From Symbiopectobacterium purcellii_A (GTDB taxonomy: Bacteria > Pseudomonadota > Gammaproteobacteria > Enterobacterales > Enterobacteriaceae): a DNA stretch of 64,000 nucleotides. The stretch lies in assembly GCF_052050035.1 (NCBI RefSeq), contig NZ_CP189882.1:1054001-1118000 (forward strand). Direction: 5' to 3'. Positions 18,391 through 27,065 of this stretch are shown here, in pieces (the stretch's first letter is position 1; each line of letters starts with the position of its first letter). Under the pieces are notes generated by a model. It was not told where the DNA came from. It was given only the letters and a program-made list of their open reading frames with translations, and did not search any database. The translations under genes and the position numbers were made by a program.

Positions 18391-18753
18391 TCAGTGTGAT
18401 GTATACGTCTGCTTTGCTCTGGCGGTAATGCCATATTCCGTTTTCGGCTTGCTGTACCAGATGCGATGGTTAAGACGCTTAACCATGTCGTACATTTCGG
18501 CGAAACGATTAATTTTCTCTCTGAACTTAGCTAGTAAATTGAAATTAATCCTTGGCGCACGTTTGCGCTTGAAGGCCAATTCAATTCGGTTAAGCGCTTT
18601 GCGTCTTTCTGGCTTCTGACCTAAAGCTTTATCGATACGGGATGACACCAGTTCACGCCGGATGGCCTCTGCCTTGCGTCTGGTATGACGGCGAATAGCG
18701 GCGTTTGTTTTGCTAACAGGATTAACGGATTTACGGTAAATGATAGTAGCCAT
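18391..18753 (-). CDS. N: Lambda N-like transcription antitermination protein
   Basis: 120 residues from ATG 18753, chosen over an upstream in-frame start because GGAGGGGAG directly precedes it. The N terminus (MATIIYRKSV, then an Arg-rich stretch AAIRRHTRRKAEAIRRE) is like the boxB-binding arm of phage N proteins. The C terminus (LNHRIWYSKPKTEYGITARA) closely follows the conserved RxWYSKP...GIT pattern of lambda and phi-21 N. N binds nut RNA and with Nus factors lets RNA polymerase pass terminators in the early operons. Position before the recombination genes fits, once the inversion is undone. Confidence 0.75.
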   Translation of the reverse strand: MATIIYRKSVNPVSKTNAAIRRHTRRKAEAIRRELVSSRIDKALGQKPERRKALNRIELAFKRKRAPRINFNLLAKFREKINRFAEMYDMVKRLNHRIWYSKPKTEYGITARAKQTYTSH

Positions 18754-18864
18754 GCTCCCCTCCAATAGATGGTTTTGGTGGTGTGGTGAGCCAGTAGTTG
18801 CCCTTGTGTTGGCTATAATTTTTATTCAGCCCACCACACCCCAAAAACATCTGGGCAAAGGTTC

Positions 18865-18916
18865 GGCACGTTGTCGGTGCCTTCCGTAGAGCGCGAGGCT
18901 CGTTGTAAAAAGAGCG
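18865..18916 (-). promoter_or_regulatory. Candidate nutL site (boxA plus hairpins) upstream of N
   Basis: On the minus strand CGCTCTTTTTACA (18916-18904) resembles boxA. It is followed by a small hairpin GAGC-CTCGC-GCTC (18901-18889) and then by GGCAC-CGACAAC-GTGCC (18881-18865), whose loop holds the GACAA seen in P22 boxB. Which hairpin is boxB cannot be settled by eye. The site lies between N and the MITE at 18936. Confidence 0.5.
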
Positions 18917-18935
18917 GTTAAAACAGAGCAGACTC

Positions 18936-19124
18936 GGCTTTGTTGAATAATTTAACCGTTTGATTTACATCTTCTTTAGTTAGAATGCATTTACAGAGAA
19001 TGTATTTTGTTAGAACGACAAATCAAATAGTTAGCACAATAAAAAGCATTCCGAGAGGAAAAATTAGTCGTTGAAATTTTATAATGCTTATATAAATCAG
19101 TATCTTAAATTATTCAACAAAGCC
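18936..19124. repeat. MITE-A between candidate nutL and upstream phage DNA
   Basis: 189 bp with standard ends. Flanks AGCAGACTC / AGTAGACTC differ at one base, so the insertion may be older or the duplication has mutated. It probably separates the early-left promoter region from nut and N. Confidence 0.9.
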
Positions 19125-19227
19125 AGTAGACTCATTAATCTGCTTTGGTTTAATGCCTGGTTTACTTCTCCACCTCAGGCGGCAGTGGTATCTTGGGAGC
19201 TCTCACGCAACCAAGAAAGGGATCCAA

Positions 19228-19526
19228 ATGAGCGATATCAGTTGTTTATGGAACGAAATTAGCAGCGATATTTGTGAACGATACAATATTTCTGAATCAT
19301 CCTTTTCGATGAAAGTCAGTACGATATTGCAGATGTAGCCACTGCAAGAACGCATGCTTATCTAATTCTGATGCTGGAATTAATTCTTCAGCATCATCGG
19401 AATAAATATGCCACTCCCTTTGAAAATCTTCCCGGTGCGACTGCCTTGCATCACAACATTTTTCTCAAAACAAAGTGGTATCCAAAAACAATTAAGGAAT
19501 TGGACTATGAAGACTGTTTACTTGTC
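19228..19526 (+). pseudogene. Phage gene of unknown function, frameshifted and truncated
   Basis: ATG 19228 after AAGGGA begins MSDISCLWNEISSDICERYN. Around 19310-19320 the frame shifts by one and continues YDIADVATARTHAYLILMLE ... NIFLKTKWYPKTIKELDYED until the IS3-family end at 19527. It is divergent from N. I do not recognise the family with certainty. Confidence 0.6.
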
Positions 19527-19961
19527 TGTAGTGGCATACTGAATTTGGCCACCTAAGTAGAGGTGATATGCTTACCTCATAATTTTTATAGGTGCCAAAA
19601 TGAGTAAAATAATTACTGCTGAATTTAAATGTGAAACCGCCAAATTAGTCCTTGACCAAAATTATACCTACCAGGAAGCCGCGAAAGCCATTAACGTCAG
19701 TCTTTCAGCGATTAGCCGGTGGGTAAGAGCCCTTCGTTTAGAACGTCAAGGGAAAACATCGCCTGGTCTGCCATTAACACCTGAACAAATTGAGTTCAGA
19801 GAAATGAAGAAAAAAATCCACCGACTGGAAATGGAGAATGCCATCTTAAAAAAGGCTACTGCGCTCTTAATGTCCGACTCACTGAAAAATTCTCGGTAGT
19901 TGAAAAGCTAAGAGCGCTTTATCCAGTGAAAGCGTTGTGTCGTATTTTTAATGTTCACCGA
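19527..19961 (+). mobile_element. IS911-like IS3 element, left part
   Basis: The outer end TGTAGTGGCATACTGAATTT cuts the preceding phage gene. It runs to GTTCACCGA, the 9-bp duplication made by IS903-like copy B, whose partner is at 16690-16698. It carries orfA and the first codons of orfB. Confidence 0.9.
19600..19899 (+). CDS. IS911-like OrfA
   Basis: 99 residues with an N-terminal helix-turn-helix (YTYQEAAKAINVSLSAISRW) and a leucine-zipper-like C-terminal helix (MKKKIHRLEMENAILKKATA), ending like IS911 OrfA. The A-rich slippery site AAAAAAG within the ILKKAT codons is where IS911-type elements shift -1 to make OrfAB. OrfAB cannot be made here because orfB is split. Confidence 0.88.
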   Translation: MSKIITAEFKCETAKLVLDQNYTYQEAAKAINVSLSAISRWVRALRLERQGKTSPGLPLTPEQIEFREMKKKIHRLEMENAILKKATALLMSDSLKNSR

Positions 19962-21017
19962 GGCTTTGTTGAATAAATCGAACTTTCAGGGGATCGCCGG
20001 ATCAAAGCACTATCATCGCTCCCGATAGCAGCTCCCCATGGCAAAGCAAAAGTTTAAAATCACCAACTGGCCCACCTACAACAAAGCACTCAGACAACGC
20101 GGCTCCCTGACGGTCTGGCTTGATGAGTCGGCCATCGCTGCATGGACTGACAGTTCTTCGCATGAAGGTCGTGGTCGGCCGCTTTACTACACCGATATGG
20201 CTGTTACCACGGTTTTGATGATAAAGCGCGTGTTTAACCTGTCGCTCCGGGCATTACAGGGCTTTGTCGACTCGGTTTTTACACTGATGAGCCTGCCACT
20301 GCGCTGCCCGGACTACTCTCTGGTCAGTCGGCGGGCAAAAACCGTCAGTATCAGCATAAAAACGCCAACGCGTGGTGAAATCTCGCATCTGGTCATCGAC
20401 AGTACCGGTCTGAAGGTCTTTGGCGAAGGTGAATGGAAAGTCAGGCAGCATGGGGCTGACAGACGAAGAGTGTGGCGCAAGCTTCATCTGGCAGCAGACA
20501 GTGCGACGCATGAGATTATCTGTGCCGACTTATCGCTCAGCGGAACGACAGATGCGCAGGCACTGCCGGGCCTGATTAACCAAACCCACCGAAAAATCAG
20601 GGAAGTGTCAGCAGACGGTGCTTATGACGCCCGTTACTGCCACGATGCGTTGCTAAGAAAGAAAATCAGGCCCCTTATCCCGCCGCGAAGCGGAGCCAAA
20701 TACTGGCCGGACAAGTACCATGAACGTAACCATGCGGTGGCGAATCAGCGTCTGAGCGGGAGTAATGATATGTGGAAAAAGAAAGTGGGTTATCACCGGC
20801 GTTCAGTGGCAGAAACAGCGATGTTCCGCATAAAAACTTTGCTGGGTGGCCATCTGAGCCTGCGTGACTATGAGGCTCAAGTAGGTGAAGCCATAGCGAT
20901 GGTCAAAGCGCTGAACCGTATGACGTTGTTGGGTATGCCACACAGCGTCAGGATAGGATAACAGGTGTAGCAGAGGGAGTCATCCTGTCGGCTAATTCTG
21001 ATTTATTCAACAAAGCC
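19962..21017 (+). mobile_element. IS903-like IS5-family element, copy B (1056 bp)
   Basis: Same element as copy A in opposite orientation. Left flank GTTCACCGA and right flank TCTCAGATG do not match each other but match the flanks of copy A in complement, demonstrating inversion of 17755-19961. Confidence 0.95.
20038..20961 (+). CDS. IS903-group transposase (copy B)
   Basis: 307 residues, identical by eye to the copy A product, with the full DDE set (VIDSTGLK, ADGAYDAR, YHRRSVAETAMFRIK). Intact. Confidence 0.95.
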   Translation: MAKQKFKITNWPTYNKALRQRGSLTVWLDESAIAAWTDSSSHEGRGRPLYYTDMAVTTVLMIKRVFNLSLRALQGFVDSVFTLMSLPLRCPDYSLVSRRAKTVSISIKTPTRGEISHLVIDSTGLKVFGEGEWKVRQHGADRRRVWRKLHLAADSATHEIICADLSLSGTTDAQALPGLINQTHRKIREVSADGAYDARYCHDALLRKKIRPLIPPRSGAKYWPDKYHERNHAVANQRLSGSNDMWKKKVGYHRRSVAETAMFRIKTLLGGHLSLRDYEAQVGEAIAMVKALNRMTLLGMPHSVRIG

Positions 21018-21367
21018 TCTCAGATGCCGATTTAGATGTGGTTAATACGGGCTTTGTTGAATAATTTAACCGTTTGATTTAGATCTTCTTTAGGTAGAAT
21101 GCATGTACAGAGACTGTATTTTGTTAGAACGACAAATCAAGTAGTTAGCACAATAAAAAGCATTACGGCTGGAAAACTTAGTTGTTGAAGTGTTATAATA
21201 ATTATGTAAATCAGCATGTTAAATTATTCAACAAAGCCGTTAATACGTATTACGCGTTTGCGGATAAACGGGTAAAGCAAGATGAAATTTTTACTGCTAT
21301 TCGCCGAATGACCGGCATTGACGAAAGCGTGGTTGACATTCTGCGAATGACCCTGACCAGCAAATAG
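21018..21367 (+). pseudogene. Small phage ORF, 3' part (partner of 17755-18013)
   Basis: From TCTCAGATG it reads SDADLDVVNT, is cut by MITE-B (21050-21238), and continues YYAFADKRVKQDEIFTAIRR to the stop TAG at 21365. It joins in frame with the 5' part across the inversion. A short unassigned open stretch (LETFTDKFIQLLAKYEYATE) lies in another frame between 21368 and bet, without a clear start codon. Confidence 0.75.
21050..21238. repeat. MITE-B, diverged 189-bp subfamily
   Basis: Ends GGCTTTGTTGAATAATTTAA / AACATGTTAAATTATTCAAC...GCC style as in MITE-A, with a set of internal differences shared with the copy at 62697-62885. Duplication GTTAATACG on both sides. Confidence 0.92.
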
Positions 21368-21909
21368 CCCTTGAGACATTCACGGATAAATTTATTCAGC
21401 TGCTTGCAAAATACGAATACGCCACCGAGTTGTGGCTGAGAATGAGCGATGGGGAGGATGCAGCATGAGCACAGCATTAGCAACAATGGCTGGAAAACTG
21501 GCTGAACGCCTTGGCATGGCACCAGGCACCGAAGTAATGAGCACGCTGAAGAATACGGCCTTCAAGGGGGGGAGCGTAACGGACGAGCAATTTACCGCCC
21601 TGCTCATTGTTGCCAACCAGTACGGACTCAACCCGTGGACGAAAGAGATTTATGCCTTTCCTGACAAGGGAGGTATTGTTCCGGTTGTGGGTGTCGATGG
21701 ATGGGCGCGGATCATTAACGAACATCCGCAATTCGATGGCATGGAATTCAGCTACGACAAAGAGGAAGGCGCTTGCACCTGCAAGATTTACCGCAAAGAT
21801 CGCACACACCCCACTGTCGTTACCGAATACATGGGCGAGTGTAAGCGTAATACCCAGCCGTGGCAGTCACACCCGACCCTTATGCTACGCCACAAGTCAC
21901 TTATTCAGT

Positions 21910-22946
21910 AAACTAGTTGCTGAATAGAGACTTGCATTTTTTGTCAGGCTATTGAGAATAAAAAGAGGTTTAACTTAGAGAATAAAGGTTTGAAATGATC
22001 AACAAAGAGCGGTTGTTACGAGATAATCGTTTATGTAAAGCAATCATTGGATTATCAGTCGAAGAATTGAAAAATTTAGCCGCTGAATTTTCAGCTTGTT
22101 ATTTGATTTATCGGAAAAAGAATCGAAAAGATCACGAGCGGCAGATGGGTGCAGGGCAGAAAGGATTTATCCCAACCCCATTAGATAAACTGCTTTTTAT
22201 TTTATTGTATTTAAAATGTTATCCGACCTATGATTTGCAAGGACTTCTTTTTGGTTTAGATAGAACACGGGTATGTCGCTGGGTAAAAATATTATTGCCG
22301 GTTTTAGAGATGACCTTGGGGCGAGAATGTGTTTTGCCCGCTCGTCAAATTCGCTCTGCTGAGGAATTTTTTCGCGCCTTTCCTGGAGTTAAAGACGTCT
22401 TTATTGATGGGACAGAGCGACCTGTCCAAAAGCCTAAGAATCTGCGTCGGCGAAAAAAAATGTATTCGGGAAAGAAAAGACAGACCACTCGAAAAGGGCT
22501 TATTATGACTGACGAAACAAGGCAAATTGGATTTATCCCCATGAGCAAAAATGTGCGCCGTCACGATAAACGCTTACTCGATAAAGTCGATATAATTCGC
22601 CATATTCCTCCTGAGGTAACCATCTGGGCAGATACCGGTTTTCAAGGTATAGATAAACAGCATCCTAATACACAAATCCCAAAAAAAGGAACTCGAAAAA
22701 GACCTTTATCGCCTGAACAAAAACAAGAAAATAAAATAATCTCGGGCATCCGTATTACAGTTGAACACGCCATCGCGGGTATCAAGCGCCTCGGTTGCAT
22801 GACCCAAATTTTACGGAATCGTAGACCCTTTATTGATGATACCTTCTTACTCCTTAGCGCCGGTCTTTGGAATTTCCATCTCAGAACAGCATAAAATTTA
22901 CTTCAATCACCGAAACACCCTTATTTCACTATTAAGCAACACGCTT
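21910..22946 (+). mobile_element. ISL2-like IS5-family element, copy c, complete (1037 bp)
   Basis: Ends AAACTAGTTGCTGAATAG and the complement AAGCGTGTTGCTTAATAG, imperfect inverted repeats; 3-bp duplication AGT. This is the only copy here with an uninterrupted transposase and both ends. Confidence 0.93.
21995..22894 (+). CDS. ISL2-like transposase (IS5 family), full length
   Basis: 299 residues. The N-terminal region (LSVEELKNLAAEFSACYLIY; HTH YDLQGLLFGLDRTRVCRWVK) precedes a DDE_Tnp_4-type core: Asp in VFIDGTERPVQKPK, Asp in WADTGFQGIDKQ and Glu in ITVEHAIAGIKRLG. The 3-bp target duplication agrees with the ISL2 group of IS5. It differs from other copies by a few residues (NVRRHDKR). Likely the active source for copies a, b, d, e and f. 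Confidence 0.9.
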   Translation: MINKERLLRDNRLCKAIIGLSVEELKNLAAEFSACYLIYRKKNRKDHERQMGAGQKGFIPTPLDKLLFILLYLKCYPTYDLQGLLFGLDRTRVCRWVKILLPVLEMTLGRECVLPARQIRSAEEFFRAFPGVKDVFIDGTERPVQKPKNLRRRKKMYSGKKRQTTRKGLIMTDETRQIGFIPMSKNVRRHDKRLLDKVDIIRHIPPEVTIWADTGFQGIDKQHPNTQIPKKGTRKRPLSPEQKQENKIISGIRITVEHAIAGIKRLGCMTQILRNRRPFIDDTFLLLSAGLWNFHLRTA

Positions 22947-23228
22947 AGTGCGCTCGAATGGCATTTGGGTTTGCTGGAATTTACGACAGCGACGAGGCAG
23001 AGCGGATTATTGAAAGCACGCCAGCAAGTGTTCTCGTCGGAAAGGAAACCGACGAACGTCGCCCCGCCCTGATCGCCAGATGCGAAGAGGCGGCGCAACT
23101 GAGCATGGAAGTCTTCGCTGAAACGTGGAAGCGCCTCTCTCAGGAAGAGCGCCAGATTATCGGCAATGCAGAGAAGGAGCGCATCAAGGAAAGCATTCCC
23201 GTCGACGCAGAATACAGCGAGGTGGATC

Positions 23229-23852
23229 ATGCAACAGCGCAGTGATGAATGGTTTGCCGCCCGGTGCGGCAACGTGACCGCCAGTCGCCTGTCTGACGTG
23301 ATGGCAAAAACCAAATCGGGCTATTCCGCCTGCCGCCAGAACTACATGGCAGAGCTTATATGCCAGCGCCTAACCGGAAAGGTGGAAGAAAGTTACTCAA
23401 ACGCTGCCATGCAGCGCGGCACTGAACTTGAACCGGTAGCGCGGGAGATGTACCTGCTTAACCAGTTCGACGCAGAAGTCACAGAGGTTGGATTTATTCT
23501 ACACCCTGAAATAGTTGGTTTTGGCGCATCACCTGACGGCCTTGTAGGTAATGATGGACTGATCGAAATAAAATGCCCAAACACATGGACGCATTTAGAG
23601 ACCATTAAGACAGGCAAACCAAAACAGCAGTACATCCTACAGATGCACGCCCAAATGATGTGTACGGGCAGGAAATGGTGTGATTTTGTCAGCTATGACG
23701 ACAGGCTACCGCCAGACCTTGCCTATTACCAGTTGAGAATTCATCAGGACGATAAACGGGTTGCCGAAATAGAGGAGGCGTTAACGCAGTTCCTGGCTGA
23801 ACTTGAAAGAGAGCTTGAGGTTATTAGAAATTTAGCCAAGGTGGCGGCATGA
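23229..23852 (+). CDS. exo: YqaJ-family phage exonuclease (lambda Exo type)
   Basis: 207 residues starting at ATG 23229, overlapping the end of bet. It shows the YqaJ/lambda-exonuclease pattern: RSDEWFAARCGNVTASRL at the start, GTELEPVAREMY, and the metal-binding core GASPDGLVGNDGLIEIKCP (Asp, then Glu-x-Lys). A lambda-type exonuclease degrades 5' strands of double-strand ends and loads Bet. The gene is open, but its partner bet is interrupted. The distance to lambda Exo is considerable; it is closer to the wider YqaJ family. Confidence 0.88.
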   Translation: MQQRSDEWFAARCGNVTASRLSDVMAKTKSGYSACRQNYMAELICQRLTGKVEESYSNAAMQRGTELEPVAREMYLLNQFDAEVTEVGFILHPEIVGFGASPDGLVGNDGLIEIKCPNTWTHLETIKTGKPKQQYILQMHAQMMCTGRKWCDFVSYDDRLPPDLAYYQLRIHQDDKRVAEIEEALTQFLAELERELEVIRNLAKVAA

Positions 23853-23918
23853 GTACCTGCACGTCGTTGGGCGGCTACACAATCACGTTCCGCCTGACCC
23901 AAGGGATATAGTGTACCG

Positions 23919-24287
23919 TCACATTTTGAGAATGGCAGCAATGATGCTCACGGCAGCGGCAACCATTAGCCCAAGCCGGATGGTCATCTGCATGCCAAGC
24001 GTCTCAAATTTATCGTTAATTTTATCGAAACCGGCAGTCATATCCTTACGGACATCGGCTATCTCTGCGGATAAGTCCTTACGGACATCGGCTATCTGCG
24101 CGTCGGTCTTCTCGAAGCGGGCTTGCATCTCTTTACGCACGTCCTCAAGGTCAAGCTTGGTAGTCACATCCGCCACCTCATGAGATTTACGAACGACGAG
24201 CGAAATCGCCTTGGCTTGCTCACTGGTAAGCCCGGCGGTTTGAAGCTCTTCTGACGCCTGCAACGTATCAAATGCAACCTGGCCCAT
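23919..24287 (-). CDS. Coiled-coil protein with C-terminal membrane helix (DUF1640-like)
   Basis: 122 residues, MGQVAFDTLQASEELQTAGL at the start with an SD-like GGAGGA upstream. Near-heptad repeats (two RKDLSAEIADVRKDMTAG-type units) form a long coiled coil, and a C-terminal hydrophobic helix (LMVAAAVSIIAAIL) suggests a tail anchor. This layout resembles the DUF1640/CCDC90 group found in phages and bacteria. It is convergent with exo and its function is unknown. Confidence 0.65.
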   Translation of the reverse strand: MGQVAFDTLQASEELQTAGLTSEQAKAISLVVRKSHEVADVTTKLDLEDVRKEMQARFEKTDAQIADVRKDLSAEIADVRKDMTAGFDKINDKFETLGMQMTIRLGLMVAAAVSIIAAILKM

Positions 24288-24445
24288 GGGGGATCCTCCT
24301 GTTTAGGGCAAGTGTAGCGTATCCACCGCATCAACGGAAGGAAGAGTTTTCGATGGATAACAGTACCAAAGAAATCAGTATGTTATACTGCTCGCACCTT
24401 ATGGCACATGAAATTGAACTTAAGGAATCCACCTATTGAAATTTA

Positions 24446-25264
24446 TTAAATATAATTGCTTTTTCCCTCTGAAATAACAACAGTTGCTTGCATATTAGTC
24501 ATGAAAGGTTTAAAGCTAAACTTATTCCAACGCTGAAGTATGAACCAAATACGAAATATCATAAAATTATGAAACCTGACATCTAGGATATCACTATCAT
24601 CTAACCCAAAATGATCTTGTGCCTGAAAATTAATTGTAGCATAATATTTATCCTCTTTAACAAAAATTGATTGAACTGTAATAATAAGTGAACTTATTCC
24701 GTGGACCGCAAGGCCAAGCCCATTGAAAGTATCTTTTAGTCTAGTAAATTCTAGTGATTTAGCTGCCGCAATACTTTTAGTTATATATTCTTTTTTATTA
24801 TCCGGAAAAAAACCCTGATCCCAATCGATATGTTCATTAATTGTAGATTTAATTTTATTAAAAATACTATCATTTCTTTTGTCATTGAGTATTAATTCAT
24901 TCAATGCCTTATCAAGAAGTGGAGAAGAAAATGAATCACCCTTATTGTTTCTAAAATTTAGTATCATCTTTTGTATTATGCCTGAATAAGGACCAAACGA
25001 TAATACTCTAGCATAAAATCGGAATTCATCAAATAACTCTGTAATAAGCTGTTCGTCGGAAATACTCTTACTTTTAGCAAAAATACATTTCCTTTCATTC
25101 TTGTAAGGGTCTACTCTAAAAGAAACAAATGATAATTTAAAATCATTTTTCAATTGAATTTCTGTAAGATCACCACATTTCATATCTGGAGCTGAATAAT
25201 CATTCATTGGCATCTCACTACAAAAAGCTGTAAAAGGGAAAGATAAGGGTGTTAAGTGGCTCAT
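24446..25264 (-). CDS. DUF3289-family protein, AT-rich cargo gene
   Basis: 272 residues from ATG 25264 (GAGGAG just upstream; an in-frame ATG at 25327 lacks an SD). Conserved DUF3289 features are SAPDMKCGDLTEIQLKNDF near the start, FDEFRFYARVLSFGPYSGII in the middle, LKDTFNGLGLAVHG, and AQDHFGLDDSDILDV with FRIWFILQRWNKFSFKPF near the end. Base composition is far more AT-rich than the surroundings, pointing to late acquisition as a phage moron. The molecular role of the family is not established. Confidence 0.8.
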   Translation of the reverse strand: MSHLTPLSFPFTAFCSEMPMNDYSAPDMKCGDLTEIQLKNDFKLSFVSFRVDPYKNERKCIFAKSKSISDEQLITELFDEFRFYARVLSFGPYSGIIQKMILNFRNNKGDSFSSPLLDKALNELILNDKRNDSIFNKIKSTINEHIDWDQGFFPDNKKEYITKSIAAAKSLEFTRLKDTFNGLGLAVHGISSLIITVQSIFVKEDKYYATINFQAQDHFGLDDSDILDVRFHNFMIFRIWFILQRWNKFSFKPFMTNMQATVVISEGKSNYI

Positions 25265-25328
25265 GATTATCTCCTCAAAAATTAAAAATAATCTCCATAT
25301 AAAAAATTGTAACATGTACCGTTTCATA

Positions 25329-25500
25329 GGCTTTGTTGAATCACAGGTAATTGTGCTGTTTTACATTATTTTTCGGCAAAAAATGCTTGTTACCTTATGT
25401 GTACTCGCTTTCTTACACGAGCTAACTACATGATTTTACGTTACTAGGATCAGCAGTTTCACTGAAGAGGCAGCATAAAATCTGTTGATTCAACAAAGCC
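25329..25500. repeat. MITE-C, 172-bp variant with IS903-type ends
   Basis: Ends GGCTTTGTTGAATCA / TGATTCAACAAAGCC; interior unrelated to MITE-A. Perfect 9-bp duplication CGTTTCATA (25320-25328 and 25501-25509). It lies just upstream of the DUF3289 gene. Confidence 0.93.
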
Positions 25501-25563
25501 CGTTTCATACTGCTAATTAACTGTTTTTAATACCACTACACCTGAGGTTTTATGGCAGGTGAC

Positions 25564-25752
25564 GGCTTTGTTGAATAATTTAAGATACTGATTTATATAA
25601 GCATTATAAAATTTCAACGACTAATTTTTCCTCTCGGAATGCTTTTTATTGTGCTAACTATTTGATTTGTCGTTCTAACAAAATACATTCTCTGTAAATG
25701 CATTCTAACTAAAGAAGATGTAAATCAAACGATTAAATTATTCAACAAAGCC
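25564..25752. repeat. MITE-A upstream of the ash-like gene
   Basis: 189 bp, 9-bp duplication GCAGGTGAC on both sides. Non-coding surroundings. Confidence 0.95.
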
Positions 25753-25912
25753 GCAGGTGACAGCCGAGGTTAAGTCAATATACATCGCAAGCCAGATGTA
25801 ATACAGCTTTACGGTGTAAAGTGCTGTAATTCGTTGCCTTACTAAGGGCAAGCCCAAAGTGTAGCACTATTCGGAACAGTTAACAGTTATTTAGTTGACG
25901 CAAGGAGAACCC

Positions 25913-26145
25913 ATGCGCTATAGTCGCTCTGCATCTGCAAATTCAGGTGCCGGGTTTCGCAGCCCGCCAGATACAACCGCGACAGAATGGCACGCCGCGA
26001 GCGTGTTTTTTTATGTCGCAATTTAGCCGCATCTCAATGGTGGACTGGATAGGGGAGCTGAAAGGCTCGCCGGTTGGTTGTATCCGGTACTGCGAACCCT
26101 GTTCAGTTCACCACCAGTAAGTTTCGCAGCTTCGGTGGTGGATAG
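25913..26145 (+). pseudogene. Ash-like phage gene, frame broken
   Basis: After AAGGAG, ATG 25913 reads MRYSRSASANSGAGFRSPPD and WHAASVFFYVAI, then stops. Homologous-looking pieces follow in other frames: FSRISMVDWIGELKGSP and then SGTANPVQFTTSKFRSFGGG, ending TAG at 26143. The sequence of pieces matches the Ash protein family of temperate phages, whose regulatory role is poorly known. A T7 run at 26006-26012 is the likely site of one shift. Confidence 0.5.
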
Positions 26146-27065
26146 TTTAAATACAACCATCGGAGGCTACTATGGCCCTTCCAGCATTAGCAGAAAACCT
26201 GCACACTGAAGAACCTCGCGTATTTATCAACAATGGTAAAGCCCTAACCACATCTAAAAACGTTGCTGATTACTTTGGCAAGCGCCATGAGCGTGTTCTG
26301 GATAAAATTCGTAACTTAGATTGTTCGCCAAAATTCACTAAGCGTGTTGCTTAATAGTGAAATAAGGGTGTTTCGGTGATTGAAGTAAATTTTACGCTGT
26401 TCTGAGATGGAAATTCCAAAGACCGGCGCTAAGGAGTAAGAAGGTATCATCAATAAAGGGTCTACGATTCCGTAAAATTTGGGTCATGCAACCGAGGCGC
26501 TTGATACCCGCGATGGCGTGTTCAACTGTAATACGGATGCCCGAGATTATTTTATTTTCTTGTTTTTGTTCAGGCGATAAAGGTCTTTTTCGAGTTCCTT
26601 TTTTTGGGATTTGTGTATTAGGATGCTGTTTATCTATACCTTGAAAACCGGTATCTGCCCAGATGGTTACCTCAGGAGGAATATGGCGAATTATATCGAC
26701 TTTATCGAGTAAGCGTTTATCGTGACCGCGCCCATTTTTGCTCATGGGGATAAATCCAATTTGCCTTGTTTCGTCAGTCATAATAAGCCCTTTTCGAGTG
26801 GTCTGTCTTTTCTTTCCCGAATACATTTTTTTTCGCCGACGCAGATTCTTAGGCTTTTGGACAGGTCGCTCTGTCCCATCAATAAAGACGTCTTTAACTC
26901 CAGGAAAGGCGCGAAAAAATTCCTCAGCAGAGCGAATTTGACGAGCGGGCAAAACACATTCTCGCCCCAAGGTCATCTCTAAAACCGGCAATAATATTTT
27001 TACCCAGCGACATACCCGTGTTCTATCTAAACCAAAAAGAAGTCCTTGCAAATCATAGGTCGGAT

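Larger units (their letters stand above)
21465..23245 (+). pseudogene. bet: Phage Red-beta single-strand annealing protein, split by ISL2-like copy c
   Basis: ATG 21465 after GGGGAGG begins MSTALATMAGKLAERLGMAP. It continues with LLIVANQYGLNPWTKEIYAFPDKG and VVGVDGWARIINEHPQFDGM, the conserved body of lambda Bet. After HKSLIQ the 1037-bp insertion occurs (duplication AGT), and the frame resumes CARMAFGFAGIYDSDEAERI. Bet anneals complementary single strands during Red recombination together with Exo. Without the insertion the gene would be open; the last 17 bp overlap exo. Confidence 0.93.

Noticed and set aside
23850..23912. 20-codon ORF starting at the exo stop (ATGA)
   Set aside because: Could be the stump of a deleted phage gene, but nothing identifies it.
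24353..24439. 28-codon ORF MDNSTKEISM... with an SD-like GGAAGAG
   Set aside because: Possible small phage gene, but too short and without any recognisable similarity to support a call.
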